A DNA stretch of 64,000 bases from Pelomyxa schiedti (GCA_020536535.1 JAHLWZ010000815.1:1-64000); one strand, 5' to 3'. Positions 45,547-59,487 are shown, counted from the first letter of the stretch. Made by a program: numbers and translations. The notes: a model not told the origin generated them from the sequence alone.

Positions 45547-48500
45547 ATGGGAAAGAAGAAAGGACAAGTCGCCAAGGTAGCGCTCCTCGTCGACGACGTA
45601 TCCACCACCACCACCCCTTCCACAGCCACGTCGGCGTCGCCTGTCCCTCCGGGCGGCAGCACCCCCGGGGGTGTACCCGTGGGGCTCTCGCCCCAGGCCG
45701 CCCAGACCCTCCGCATGCTGCGGGAGTGCCCCAAGGCCGAGTGCGTGGCCATCGTGCTCCTTTCTAGCTGCCTGCCTCCCCTCGCACCTACATCCACTCC
45801 CACTCCCACTCCCACCCCGTCGCCTTCGTCGTCGTCGTCGTCGTCGTCGTCAACAACAACGGCCACATGCAGGCCACACTCGCCCACGCCAGCTTCCACG
45901 TCGGCACCCTCCTCCTCGCCCACGCCCACGGGCAGCCCTGCTAGCGGGACCACGAGTGGGAGGCCGGGAGTGGGTGTGGGAGTCGCCGCCGCCCCTTCTT
46001 CTTCACTGTCCAAGGAATCGTCCCCGTCTCCTTCACCCTCTGTGCTTCCTTCTAGTCCCGCTGTTGCATTATCACCATCACCACTACCACCATCGTCGTC
46101 ATCACTGGCCTCCACCACACCAAGTACTGCTGCTACTGCTGCTGCTTCTACCACAACAGTAGCACCTGCAACTACTTCACCACTGGCTTCTTCTACCACA
46201 ACACATGGTCCTGCTACTCCCACTACCAGTACTACTCCCGCCTCTACTACTGGCACTGGTTCGACTACTAAATCTGACCCACCTCGCGTGTTTATTTCTT
46301 GGGCTGAATTCGAGGTTGGTTGTCAGGGTTTTTTTTTTTTTTTTTTGATTTTCTTTTCATTGTAGGCTTCATTTAGTGCACGAGGAGCCACCTCTATAGA
46401 TGCAGTATGGATATGCACAGAGGCTATATCCACCCGTGGAGTAATTGCTCAAAGTGCTGCTGATGTGTCAAGGGTTGTCTACTGTCCAGCTCCGCTTGCT
46501 TTGAATGAAGCAGATATAAAGATTGCTTATGAGGTACTGTTACAGTTCCTATTTCCGAAAAACTTACCTTCTTCTCTTAGGTTTGCGCATCGAAGGGAGC
46601 GGAGTTAGTTGTTGGGTGGCCAAGGCGTTTTGATTCTGGGTAAACTTTTTTCTCTTGCCAAACTGGTTAATGTCTTCCAGCTTTATGTCTCTTTTCGAAG
46701 AACTGGCTGGAGCCAATATCGCCTCCGCGCATTTTGTTAACAAACTCTGGCCATTGCCTCAAACGAAGCTCGCCTCTCTTCCGTCAATATTCATGGTTTC
46801 TTTTCTTACGTGGAAGGTAATTAAACTCACACTCTCAGGAACTAATGAGTCATGACTTCAACCTCTCAAGCTTTTTCATGAACGAGCAGATGCCCTTAAC
46901 AGTGGCTGCTTCTGGTTTGTGCCCTTGTCTATATTGACTATCTGACCTCCCTTTCAGGGCGCGATACATATGGAACTGGTGTTTGGGATAGTGCTACGTG
47001 CACAGTAGAATACTCAGCTGGTAGAACAGTTGTAATTGAAGTATGTCCTAACACCCCCGCCTTCTTTCGTGATGAGCTGTTCCAACAACAAATAGGTGTC
47101 AAGATTTGGCGATGGTAAAGTGGAGAACTCGGTTACGCTGGTGGCCAATGGCCGAACAAAAGAAAGGGGCAAAGATACCTTTGCCATTAATTTATTACAG
47201 AGGTATTTTTCGGTCTTCTTTCAGGGTTTCTGATAGTTATAGATATGAGTCATCTCTCCAGGCCCAAGTCGAGTACCTCTCTCGTGTGTGTTTAGGTGAG
47301 AAAGTGTGGCAGCTGTGTTCCAAGGATTTTTGTGTTGCTACAACTCAACTTGCATTACTGGCTGAGCAAAGTGCTCGGGAGGGAAGGAAATTATCTGTGG
47401 CTTCTGGCCCTGCAGTGAACTTATTACAAGTTGGTGAAGGTATTTTCTCCTCTCTCCTTGATAAGATCTCCAATAACAACCACAACAGATCCCTTCATCC
47501 AGAACAAAATCCTCACACAATTGCCTTGCTGTAAATCAGCATACACTTTCACTGGCCTAGCCGCAACGGCTTCAACTGACGATGCATCCTATCAAAAGTT
47601 TGAAGAGTTCATGACTTCCTGTGAAGCGAATGCCGCATATATTTGCCTCGATCACAAACACAGCTCCTATGTTGCAGAGCGCTGTTTGAGAGCAAACATG
47701 AGAGTCATTGTAGACCATCCAGTACAGGACTTCAATAGCGTCATGCAAGCCTCCAAATCTAAAGACAAGTTACTCATGATTCGATTCTTTTGCAGGTGGA
47801 GTATGCAATGTCTTGTTGAATGTGTAATAACCGAAATAATGGTTATAGGTATGATAAGAAGTTCCAGAAGGCACGAGATTTGGTGGCACACCTTGCTTCT
47901 GAAGGAAGTTTATCAACTGTAACCATTGAGACAACAGATCCACTGCCTCCCTGCAATGATACTATTGAAACCATTCTCACCAGTGGTGCTGATGACTTTG
48001 ACATAGTGGCTTGGATGTTTGATACTGTGGATTGTGATATCTCACAGAAGTATATGCGGATCATTGGAGCCCCATCGTCGTATGTGGCCTGCTTCAGTGT
48101 GCGATTACGAAAATATGATAAAGTAATCGAGGCGAGTTTGCAGTACACGAGAGGTGGTGGTGTCCACTCTCGCATAGTACGTGTAAACTCTGTGGAGTTT
48201 ATACGCAGAAGTGAAATGAGTCTCACTTTATCCCCACGTGACCTAATTCTGAGTGCATATGTTGATGCCATTGCAAAACAATTTAGGTCATTTTCCACGA
48301 AAATCCTTCCCCCATCTCAAAATGGCTCCTACTGCACCACCTACATGCGGACCCATCAAATTCTTTATAATGCCTGCGAGTCGATTGTTGACGAAGCTGT
48401 TGATACAGACTCACTTTTGTCTTCTTCACCTCCTTCATTAGCATCATATCCTCTTGCCCTTAGAAACAGAAGTCGAAGCACAGGCACTGCATCCCTGATA

Positions 48501-50117
48501 CCAACTGTACCTCTCGCTAACTCAATCGCGATTTCCTCCAAGCCACCACCTTCTGTATCCCCAGAACCAGTGTTACCTCGCACATCAGTTTCATCAACTG
48601 CCGTTACTCAACCTGTCACATTCACTCGTGGTGGCTTGGTGTACAAACCCTTAGTGACAAACGAAGCCGTCGAATGGCGGGCCTACACACAAGTGAGAGA
48701 AACTATTCCTGCATTATGCCAGTGGATGCCTACCTTTAAGGAAAAGGCTTTGCTCAACGGCGTGACATACCTTGTTACCGATGACATTTCACAAGAGTAT
48801 AAACGGCCTCGGATACTGACAATCAAAGTTGGTGAACCTAGCGACTTCCAACGCATGCACAACCAACCTTATGGATTGAAGGTTTGATTACAAAGTCAGG
48901 CACAATCTCATTTCGTTTTAGGTTTGCGGCTATACAGGAGACAGCCATAAAAATATTCACAGATCAAATTTATCTTGGAACGACCTATCTGCCATGTTGA
49001 AAGATTTCATCAAAGACAAGGAGAGCGGCAATCTGCGGTATGAGGTTATACCAATTTGGCTACAACAACTCCGCCAATTGCTGGAATTAGTTGGATCCCA
49101 GACTCAGTTCATCTTCAGAGCCGCGGTATTCAAGTTGATGTATGACGGGGTTGATGATTCCATGAAAACACCTCTGGTGAAGTTGTACGATATCTCGAGG
49201 GCGAAGGAAAGCGGAGGTGAAACTGATCACTGTCTATGCATGGGCCTCGAAAACCTGTCTCAGTTGTTGCAAGAATTGCACACCAAGTTTATAAACAGGC
49301 ACGCGGTGTTCTTATGCAGACATGGATTCTGCATTGAGCCTAGTGATAGACAGTGGCACTCCAAGTACCCAATGGACCCTCCCTTGTCAAGCCAAGGTGT
49401 ACAACAGGCTCATGAACTTGCCCAACGACTTAAACATGAGAACATATCCATTGTAATTTCGTCCCCCTTTGCTCGAGCCAAACAGACAGCCGAGGTACAT
49501 AAAAAAAAAACCCAACAACCCCTTAATGAAATAAGCCTCGAGTGACTAATGCCCAAAAAAAGATAATAGCGGAAGAATTAAACATCAAGTACATGCTGGA
49601 ACCCGTTCTTGGAGAAGTAGCCCTAGATACCGGCTACGGCAGTTCAGCCCGGCTCAGTGACGCCCTCGATCCAACACTCCCTCAGAAAGATGAATTCCTA
49701 CTAGAATCCCTCGTCCCATCATCACCCCCCTCCTCCCCTTCCCTATTCCCTCATACACCCGCACCAACACCAACGGCATCATCATCACCGCCACAAACGG
49801 CATCACCTCCCACAGTCCGGTCACTGCAGATTCTGCAGAACCGGATGCACAAGTCACTGGAGGCCATATGCCAACAGTACAAGAGGGTTGCCATTGTGGG
49901 ACACCGGGCCACTTTCGAGGCACTCCTGGCCACCATCTGCAGTGCTCCGGACAACAACAAGTTCAGCAGCCACCAGAGGTCATTCGAATTCGCGTCAGTC
50001 AGCACACTGCTCCCAACTACAAGTTCAACGACTGGATGGGCAATAGACAGGCTGAATATGCCCTCCCACTCTGCCTCTGTTCCTTCCCCTACTCAAAATA
50101 CCACCACAAAGAGCTAA
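45547..50117 (+). CDS. Fusion: two Gfo/Idh/MocA-like modules, inositol polyphosphate kinase domain, histidine phosphatase domain
   Basis: ATG 45547 (MGKKKGQVAKVALLVDD). About 1,300 residues in more than ten exons, all joinable in frame. Module 1 is an inositol-2-dehydrogenase-like fold whose GxGxxG loop is replaced and followed by a Ser/Thr/Pro insertion of about 180 residues; then SIDAVWICTEAIST, LVVGWPRRFDSGF, ELMSHDFNLSSFFMNEQMP, and the C-terminal LLAEQSAREGRKLSV. The EKP motif reads CPAP. Module 2 repeats this (NAAYICLDHKHSSYVAERCL, RVIVDHPVQDF, RYDKKFQKARDLV), with EKP read as DHP. Next is an IPK domain: GGLVYKPLVTNEAVEWRAYT, YLVTDDISQEYKRPRILTIK, YGLKVCGYTGD, LVKLYDISRA, with PxxxDxKxG changed to PRILTIKVG. 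Last is a histidine phosphatase (FLCRHGF; SSPFARAKQTAE; VAIVGHRATF) with the family RHG. Stop 50117. Confidence 0.85.
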
Positions 50118-50241
50118 TTCATTCCATCAAATTACATGTGCGAGAAAATTAAAAACCGAAATATAATTTACATTTTGTTTGTTTCTGGGTGATCTTTCTT
50201 GGTAGTGATAGGGTATGTGGTGAGGTATATTAGTGCGGTGG

Positions 50242-53200
50242 TTATGACCAGACTACTATGGAATGAGTTGAGAAAATAGCCCATAGAACAGTGAGGAGGA
50301 GTCCACTGCCGCCGTCAGAAACGATGCCAATGCTGTTGACACCGGCTCTGTTTGGTTTGGTGAGGCCTGATTGAGGTTCATCTGCTCGGTTTGTATTTGT
50401 TGCCGAGGTAGGAGGATTTGCGGTTGTATTGCGTTCTCTCAGAGTGTCAACTAGTGTGCCGGTGCCAGCTTCCCACACACATACAGCCCCATCATCATGG
50501 CCGGTCACAACGAAGTTACTGTATGATATTATGGTGGTTGTGTGGGGGTGCTGTGCCACACTGGGGCACTGTGTGATAACTGAGCCGGAGGAACTAAGGC
50601 AGAGAAGCACCCCGTCTTGGGAAACCCATATGCCGCTGCTGGAGCTGCACATGGCAGTGACAGGAATGCGGGATGGTAAGCTGTGTGTAACCTTGTACTC
50701 AAAGTTCTCCACCCCATAAACGAGAATATCACCATGGCTGGTGCCCAGCCATACTAGGGTTCTGTTGGTCTGGAGACCACACTGCACAATGACACCGTCA
50801 AGTGTGTGTACAGTATACTGCGGATTTTCTTGTGATTCTGCTGGGAGAATTACCAGCTGAGAAGAGGCGAACGAGACGTTGATCCCAAAGGCCCAAACGG
50901 TAGCCAGTCCATTGTCGTGTAAAGTTACGGGAAACAATACAGAGACGTTCAAGTGTGTTACATCATGTTCCCTAATCTATGAACCAGTAAGATTTCTCCA
51001 GTTGGAAGGACGTACTTGAGTATACAGAAGAGCTGAGGGATCAATGCAACAGATTGTCCCGTTATTCAAACTACAGAAAACTTTTCCTCCCGCTGGTATA
51101 ATCTGCAATGCTTTGGCAGGTAGAATAATCCGTGACTCTGTGGGTTCACAAGTATTTGTAGTGTAGATTAAAATTGCACGTTTGACGACAACCCAAACGT
51201 GTTTTTGAACAACACAAATCAGTCTGGGATTCTGTGGTACGGGTGTGAATTGTGATTTGAGTATCATTGAGGAACCTTGATTTCTGGGGGCATGGGTACT
51301 TGTGTTGGAGTGAAGTTTTGGAATGGTGATTGACCTTCTTTGAACCTTTTACGCATAAGTCCCTCTGGAGTATTTCAAATGAAAATTGATTCATTTTAGT
51401 GACACTGAGGGTTTAAGGGCAGGAGAAGATTGTACTTGATGGAACAGAGTTTCTATGACTTTGGACAAGTTCTTGTGACAACTTCACAAGTTGCATGTAT
51501 TCTTTGTAAAGACCAGCAGTTTGCTCAGGGGTTATTGTAGAGATATCAATGTTCGTGTAGCAAAGGTTGTTCAACAATTCCTTTCGGACATTTAGAAAGT
51601 TCAAAACCACAGTAGCTGAATCGTACAGAGAGAGATTGTGATGCATCTCCAGCCCGAAGATCACAGAGTCCTCCAGGTAAGTCTGAACTGTTGGAAGGAG
51701 AAAGAATAAGAGCACTATAGTACAAATATGAATTCCTACATGTCTTTGGTAGAATTGGATGTTGGGGGCTGTACTGACAACTCAGTTGAAGATGGAGCTT
51801 CTCTTCAAAAGGTTACCAACTATAAGAGAAAAAGAAGGAGGCTTAGGGCAGGAGAAAATACTTGAGGGGTGTGGAGGGGGTCGCAGGTTCTTTGCGTTTC
51901 TTGGATGACTTTGAATCTGCATTGCTAAAAAAAAAACAGTTATCACAAAGGGAGACGTTCATCTGAACCTGAGAATTGACGATTCTGCACATTTGGTGAC
52001 TTCTTCAACTGTAAGAGTCTCAATGAAGGTTGTTGCTGAAATGAGATGTGTAAAATAACAGTAAGCTTCCCCAAATCTTTCTTCTGGGTCAATAAATCGA
52101 GATATGTAGCTGAGTGAACAGGTGAGGCAACAATGCAGCTGTGGGAATACCATACGATAAATTGGAGTGCATGTGCGGCAATTTTGATCGTATCACTAAA
52201 TATATTAGAAGGGGCAAGAAGTCATCGGCGCCTGCGCTGCTGCCTTCTCCTTGGAGCATATCTTGTGCTCACTTACTTTTGTTTGAATAAGAGAAGGGCT
52301 GGTACATGTGAGTACAATGCAAGCATTCAAAATGCAGGTAAGTTTCTCCCAAGGAGACTGAAATTCATCGATGGCTACCAAGCCTATCACACTTTCAACG
52401 GCGAACAGGTAAGGAGGGGGAACAGTACCATCCTGGGCATGCTGCAAAATATCTTCATCAGAAATAGTCACACGAAGTTCCAGATGATGTGGCTTTATAT
52501 GAGGGAAAAGACTCACAGTATGTTTCCAAAATGCAGTGTCTTTCTCTTGGAGATGCTTCTTGAGGTACAATCTTATAGGTGGATTACAATTCCGTGATAT
52601 TCTTAAAGATATCTTACTTGGAGAATAAGTTTTCAAATACATATTTATGCATGCTGTTTTTGGCATTTCCGAACGCATCTTCTGACATTTTGGGCCAAGG
52701 TCCCATGTGATGCATGGTACTTTCAGCATCCAGCAAAAAGTTCATAACTACTGTAGCCTCCCCATCCATTGACATTCCACGTACTTGCTTATCAAACCCA
52801 CGGAAAAACCTTAATATTTAATTTAAAAGGGACAATCGGACAATTCAAACAAACTCTTCAAAGGCCTTTTTCACCTGAGAGCATTCTGGTGAGTACAAGT
52901 GTTTTAAAAAGGTACGATACGGATCTGCTGCAGGGTCAGCTTTGATTTTAACCTGCTAGTTTTTGAGTTTGTTACTATGGGTTTTTTGTGGAGTTACCAC
53001 CGGAACAGTGGGCATTGGTGGGGCTTTGGGGCGGACTTGCTGCATTCAAAGTAAGTAGAATAGGGATGTAAGCACTTGCACAAACATGCTTTGCAAAAAA
53101 TCCATCGACATCGTCATCGTCATCATCAAAGAGTTTGTCTTTCGGTGGTGGTGACACAGACGTAGTCAATTTATTGTATGATGTTACAGCTCCTTCGTCT

Positions 53201-54002
53201 TTAATTGAAGTTTCCACCTGGGTAGTACTTGCTGAAAGAGAACTCGTGGTGTTGCGTTTTGCGTTGCTGTGTGATATATCTGCACCAAAGAGTGGTGGTG
53301 ATGGTGTTAGTGTTGGTGCAACAACTGGTTTTTCAGAACTGGGACCTAAGAAAAGAAGTGAGTTGAGTACTTAAAATAGGTTAGTACTTGGTGAAGCGGA
53401 CTGTGTTAACCTCGATGTGCGCTTACTCCCAATAAATTTGGACAGAATCCCACCCCCATAGGAGGTAGAAGACCTCCCAGGAGATCCCGGCACAGTAATG
53501 CCAGGTGGGGATGGCGTTCTCTCCAGTATTCCCAGAGGAGTTTTCATAAATACCACAGGTTCATTCACTACAAGAGGATAGTTACTATAGAAGACGATTG
53601 ACCCATTTATGATAAATTCCCATTGCAGAAAAGGAAACAAACCGACGCCACAGATGTACAGTTCAATGAAGCAAGCCTTGGGTCCCTGATTGCCCACCAA
53701 CTGTGGCCCAAAGTGACGCCTCAGAAGCCGCTCCCAAACATCAACCGCGTCGCACACTTCACGTAACACCTTGCTCGTCATTGATAACCTCACAACCTCT
53801 TGCTTTTGTGTAAACAAATAACATCATTCGTGATATTACCACCAACAACAACAACAACAACAACAATAACAACAACAACTAGCAGACATTGCCACACACG
53901 AAACAGGAAAAACAAAAAAAAAAAGACCTTACCTTTGAAATCAAGAAATGGCACAAATGATGCCGCTACGCGCTTGACGCTTTCATCGTCAAGTGCATTC
54001 AT
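50242..54002 (-). CDS. F-box-like / VPS9 Rab-GEF / WD40 protein
   Basis: ATG 54002 (MNALDDESVKRVAASF). The first two exons form an F-box-like helical pair (FVPFLDF; LREVCDAVDVWERLLRRHFG). A Ser/Pro linker and a DDDDDDVDG run follow. The VPS9 region then has DGEATVVMNFLLDAESTM, NSMHKYVFENLFSK, IKPHHLELR, and AVESVIGLVAIDEFQSPWEK with LTCILNACI; the end is YISRFIDPEERFGEAYCYFT plus HLISATTFIETL. These match the VPS9 blocks that bind Rab5-type GTPases. After SPECSQVKK-type helices and 300 further residues comes a propeller (TLVWLGTSHGDILVYG; VVTGHDDGAVCVWEAGTG). A GEF for Rab5/Rab21-like proteins is likely. Some exon joins at 51.4-52.9 kb are unresolved. Confidence 0.78.
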
Positions 54003-54273
54003 CAAAGTTGTGTTGTTACAGTGATCTACACAGACCACCAATCAGTGTAAAAACTACTGGGGGAAAAAAAAGAACAGAAAAGACAAATAGATGAGAAGGA
54101 AATCTGTTGTCTAGTAGGGCAGAAAATTTTGATTGTGATGGCCCGATTTTTGGTGGCGAAATGGGTGTTTGGTTCGTTAGTGTTATGGATTGGTATGTGT
54201 TATGATAGTCGCGTGGTTGTGCTTTTGTTACTGGTAGCGTGATCTCAGTCTGATCAAGTCAAACCAAACCAAA

Positions 54274-57200
54274 TCAAGACTTCTTTCCAATCAGGGCAAA
54301 GAGGTCGTCAGTGTCGTCATCATCGCCACCAAATAGGCTCGTGCTCGTGTTCTTCTTTGCCGGCGCCGACGTTGTGGATTTAGTTGGTGCTGTTGTTGAT
54401 GATGATGATGATGTTGATGGTGGTGGTGTTGTCTTCTTCTGCGATGTTGATGACGAAGAAGGTGAGAGGAAGTCCGCACCATCGTCCTCATCGCCCTCGT
54501 CAAACAGTGAGGATGATGATGACTTCTTGGCGGCCTTGGTTGTTGATGATGATGAAGATGATGATGAAGAGGATGAGGTGGGGGGTGTGGCCGCGGGGGT
54601 GCGGGTGGGTTCAGGCTGGGCCTGCTTCTTGGCAGCCGGCTGTGTTGGTTGTGACGGGAGGGGGCTGTTGAGGATGGCGAAGAGGGGGTCCTCCGCCACC
54701 GGTGTGGTTTTTGTGGATGACTTGGCCGCGGCCGCCCTCTCGGCCTTTTCCCTCTCCCTCTCCCGTTCCCTTTCCTTCTCCTTCTCGGCCGCTGCTCTCT
54801 CGGCCGCTGCCTTCTTCTCGGCCGCGAGCTTGTCCGCTGCCGCCTTCTCGGCTGCGGCTGCGGCCTTCCTTTCGGCCGCTTCGGCCGCGGCCTTCTCGGC
54901 GGCCCTCCTTTCCGCCGCGGCCAGCTTTTCGGCGGCGGCGGCTTTCTCGGCTGCCTTGGCTTTTTCAGCTGACGCAGACGCTTTGGGTTCGGGAACTGGG
55001 GGCTCTATAATCACGTCTTCGGCATCACTGCCGTCCTGTAACAGCAAGAGTTAGAGACGTGATGCTTGCGTTGGGGAGAACACACATGGCTCGGTGGTTG
55101 TGGTATTTTGTTTGTTTCTTCTTCCTCCTCCTCAGCGGCTTCTTCTTCGTCGTCCCATTTTTCTTTTCAATCTAAGAAACGCAAAAGTGGAAAAGGAAAT
55201 TTAAGGATACCTTCTGCCCCATCTTTCTCGGCTGTGTCTTCACCATCACCTTTCCCATCTTCCTCACCACCTTCCTCTGCCCCTTCCTCTCCTTCAGCTT
55301 CAGCTTCGCCTTCGGCTTCTTCTCCTTCTGCTTCTGCTTCACCTTCTTCTGCCTCACCTTCATCTCCCTCTTCTTCTCCTTCAGCTTCGGCTTCTCCTTC
55401 TGCATCGGGCTCTTTTCCTCCATCAGCCTCTGCTTCAGATCCCTCTGGATCAACTTCTGCCTCGGGTTCGTTTTCTTCAGACCCCTCTGGGTCAACTTCT
55501 GCCTCGGGCTCATTTTCTTCCGAACCCTCTGCTTCTACTTCTGACCCTTCTGCGTCAGGTTCAGGTTCTTCCTCCACTTCTGCTTCAGCATCTGCAGTAT
55601 CACCTTCTTCAGGCTCCTTTCCAGAAGCTTCACTTGCCTTAGACTTGTTTGCCTTCACATCTTCTCCTGGTGCTTTGTTTTCATCTTTCACCTCAGGTAC
55701 TTTCTTAACTGGTTCTGCACTCACCACTTTTTTACTTTTTTTACTGCTACTACTGCTGCTGCTGAGGCTCTTCTTCGAGGGTTCTGGGGCAGTTACAGTT
55801 TTGGTTGTGGGGGTGGTTGTGGTAGTTGTGGATGTGGATGTAGATATTCCCGTTGACTTGACAGGCGCTAACGATGAAGTGGTAGAGGGGGGTACTTTCA
55901 TTTCCACAACCGGCTACATTTTGAACAGAAATTTTCAGTCACAAGACCTAATTAGATAATGTTTACCTTTGTTTCCTTATCATCATCCGAGGCTTCATCC
56001 ATGGTGAGAGTGAAGACAAAAAAGTATGTATGCTACCTTTATCTTCCTCTTCAGAAGAGGATGAAACCAAGAAGTCATCCAGCATGTTGGAAGATGTGTC
56101 AGAGATTTTTTCCTGGATAATGGACAATACAGTACTGCCAGTGAACGTTTCTTCCGGAGCGAACTCTGCACTGAGAACTCCATCAATTGCGTCAGTCAGC
56201 TTTGTGACACATAAATAGGACAAAATTATTTGGGGATCGTACCTCCTTAATAAAACGGCGAGTCTTAACTTTCATTCTTATCTTCATCCGGGTTTTGTCT
56301 TTCTTTGTCCTGTGATGGTCAGTACAGATATTTGAGAAGGCGGATCCTTACAGAGATGCAGAGACAGGTGGCACCGCTTTTCCAGCAACTGCTGAGAGAG
56401 AAGAAACCTTCTTCTCCAACTCGTCACGCAATGTCTTCTCTTTGGCAAGTTGCTTATCACATTCCTGGAAATGTTGAGGAAAATTTTTTGGCGGACAGAC
56501 CTACCAATTTGAGGGCTTCAAGTTTCTCCAAGTTCTCATGTGTAAGATCTTCCAACCTCTGCTTCCATTTGCGATCGTTTTCTGCAATAACTCGATCCAT
56601 ATCCCCGCCCTTCTTCCTGTTGGATTTAACTAAACTTTTCTGAATCCTCACAACATACAATTTCTCAATCGTTTTTTCAAGCTTATCAATTTTTTCTTGT
56701 AGTTCATCTTTCTCTTGTTGTATAGCTTTTTCAGCCTACTCAAATTGGCGTTGGATGAAACAACAAAGACCCATACTTTTTTAATTGCTGAAGCCTGCTT
56801 TGCTTTTGTAGTTTCGAGATCTTTCTCAGCTTGAGTAAGCTTTTCGGCAGTTTCTTCATATAATTTTTCAAGGTCATCTCGTTTTCCTTTAATTTTCTTG
56901 ATCATCTCAGCATCTGAACAGTGGCATTAAAACCCGACATTACAAAACTCAGTTTCACCTTCTTCCGCGTGCTGTTCAGCCCTCTGGGCTTTATATTCGA
57001 GTTTTGCCTTCTCATCAGTAAGGGATTCAATCAAACCCCTTGATGTTTTTAATTGTTCCTGAAGGGTCTGAAGTTCATCTTGCTTGGCACTCAATTCTCT
57101 TTTGTTTTGTTGGAGGAAGGAAAATAGCTTTGGAGCCATACGCTTTAATTTGTTGCATTTGTGTTCCAATTTTAGAACTAGCAAGATTAGCTGCAGCCAT

Positions 57201-59429
57201 TTCAAGTTCAACTTGGGACTTGGTTTTCTACAAGTATGTTAGACATAATGAAGAAGGGTAGCTTCCAACCTGCACAACTTCAAGTTGGTTTTGAAGTCCC
57301 TGAATTTTTTCTTGAAGCTGTGCTTCTCGATTTACCATAGTGCGGGTATTTTCTTCCAGTAATCTAAAAAGAGTAAACTATTTTTGAAGTTGCAGGGTCC
57401 CACCTCTCATTTTTATCTTGCAACTCAGCAATTTTTTTCTTTAAAACATCAATGGCTTCTGTGCGATCATTGACATCTAGCCTGTGTCTCTCGTTTTCAT
57501 CCACCAGGCGTTGTAGGGTGTGAATTATCATCTGGCCACTGACGGTTCCATCTCCACTTTTTCCAGGTGGGACTGGTAAATTGATAAGAAAAGTGAAAAT
57601 TGTAAACAGCCCAAACCTTTGAATTCTTCAACTTTACGTGAGACTTCATCTAATCTGGAGAACACAACGGCCAAGTTGCTGCGCAATTCTGTGCGGAACT
57701 CGCTCTCTTCCATAAGAGCTTGAACAGTTTCAGTTGCAGAGGAGGTGGCCTACAATATGAAAAAATGAATTGCCAAGAAAGCCCAAGAAGGTGCATACGA
57801 TAACTGGTGCTGGAGTTGGAGTTGGAGGTGCTACAGGTTGAGGTGGAAGAACATTTTGGGGTTGGATCATTGCTGGAGCCTGCATAACCGATGGAGATTG
57901 CAGGACTGCTGATGTTGGTTGCATTATTGGTTGCGTTGGTGTGGCCATATACATTGTTGACCCGTACATATTCTGTAGGTATAAGTACACTAATACTTGC
58001 TGGGTACCATACCTGATTTGGGGACGGCGGGGTGTACAAAGCCAAAGCATTTGAAGAAGAAGTCTACATAGCTTCATAAATAATAAAGAGAAACCTACAG
58101 AAATTCTAACCTGCGGTAGCATACTAGCTAGAGATGGTGGACTATTCATCCCCATGTTGTTCATTCCTTGCATGCCCATATTGTTCATTCCTTGCATGTT
58201 GTTCATTCCCATATTGTTCATTCCCATAGCGTTCATGCCCATGTTGTTCATTCCCATGTTGTTCATTCCCATAGCGTTCATTCCCATGTTGTTCATTCCC
58301 ATGTTGTTCATGCCCATGTTGTTCATCCCCATGTTGTTCATTCCCATGTTGTTCATCCCCATGTTGTTCATTCCCATGTTATTCATGCCCATAGGATTCA
58401 TGCCCATGTTTCCCATGTTGTTCATTGGCATGCCACCAGTGTTCCCCATTCGTTGTTCTGGTACACATGAGATTGGTTAGTGGTGTTGACAATCTTACGG
58501 TCAGACTGTAAAGCAGACTCTGCAGCCACACGCTGCATTTTTTGTAGCAATACACTTCTATCTGAATTCCCAGAATCATCGTCATCTACCCTAAAAAATA
58601 AAAATCCAGACTCTTAACCCGATTCTTGTTTGGAAAGGAAGTGTACATTCTATTTGGCATTTGTATCGATGTTGTGGATGGAGCTGTCCCTCTCTTCAGT
58701 TTTGCAACTTCAACTTCCAGTACAAGAGGGTCCTTTTTTGATCCTCGGCCTGTGGTATAATAAACAACCAACCAACATTCTACGTTGTACCATAAACAAG
58801 ATGCGACGGGATAATGCAAATTCGTTTGCCACCTTTTTTCATTCCCACAATGCCTTCTGTGTATCCAGCAGCCTGGGCAAACTTAGGAAGAAAGTACTTA
58901 TAAAAACCTGTACCGAATTATCTCCCAGGGTTAGCTTAAATTCATTGTTGCTGTTTGTGTTCGTTTCGGTAACTACAAGTGTGAGAAAGTCAATCTAGGT
59001 CAGGAAAAAGAAACCAGAAACTATTTTTCCATTTTCATCAACGGACCAAATAGAGAATTTAATTGCAACAGTGTCTCCAACAAGAACTCCCTTTCAAGTG
59101 GTGACAATTAAATAGGATAGGGAAGGTCAAGATCAGATACTTTGCCTGCTTTTGGCACAAGCAAATCGAGTGTTGTCACATTAGGTGAAGTGCTCCCCCA
59201 AAATTTTGCCAGGGCAACATGCATAGCAAATCTTGTTTTGTTATTAGTCGAACGCCTAATTTTTAGCCCAAAGACTCACTTCTTGCTTTCATCATCACTC
59301 TTGAAATGTACCGACCAATTTTGCTTTGCATTATCATAGAAGTTGGCATACCCATTGTCTTGCACCTTATTATTTATTGTGGTCAATAAAGCAATACCAC
59401 TAAAACAACAAAACCCAATTTCTACTACC

Positions 59430-59487
<58 letters not shown>

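Noticed and set aside
45495-46256. Minus-strand Gly/Val/Asp-rich frame of 253 codons
   Set aside because: Antisense shadow of the Ser/Thr/Pro insertion in the fusion gene; no ATG context, splice signal or domain supports it.
54311-55959. Plus-strand frames of several hundred codons rich in Ser, Ala and Asp
   Set aside because: They are the antisense of the Ala/Lys/Glu- and Glu-rich parts of FKBP15, which connect to conserved domains on the minus strand.
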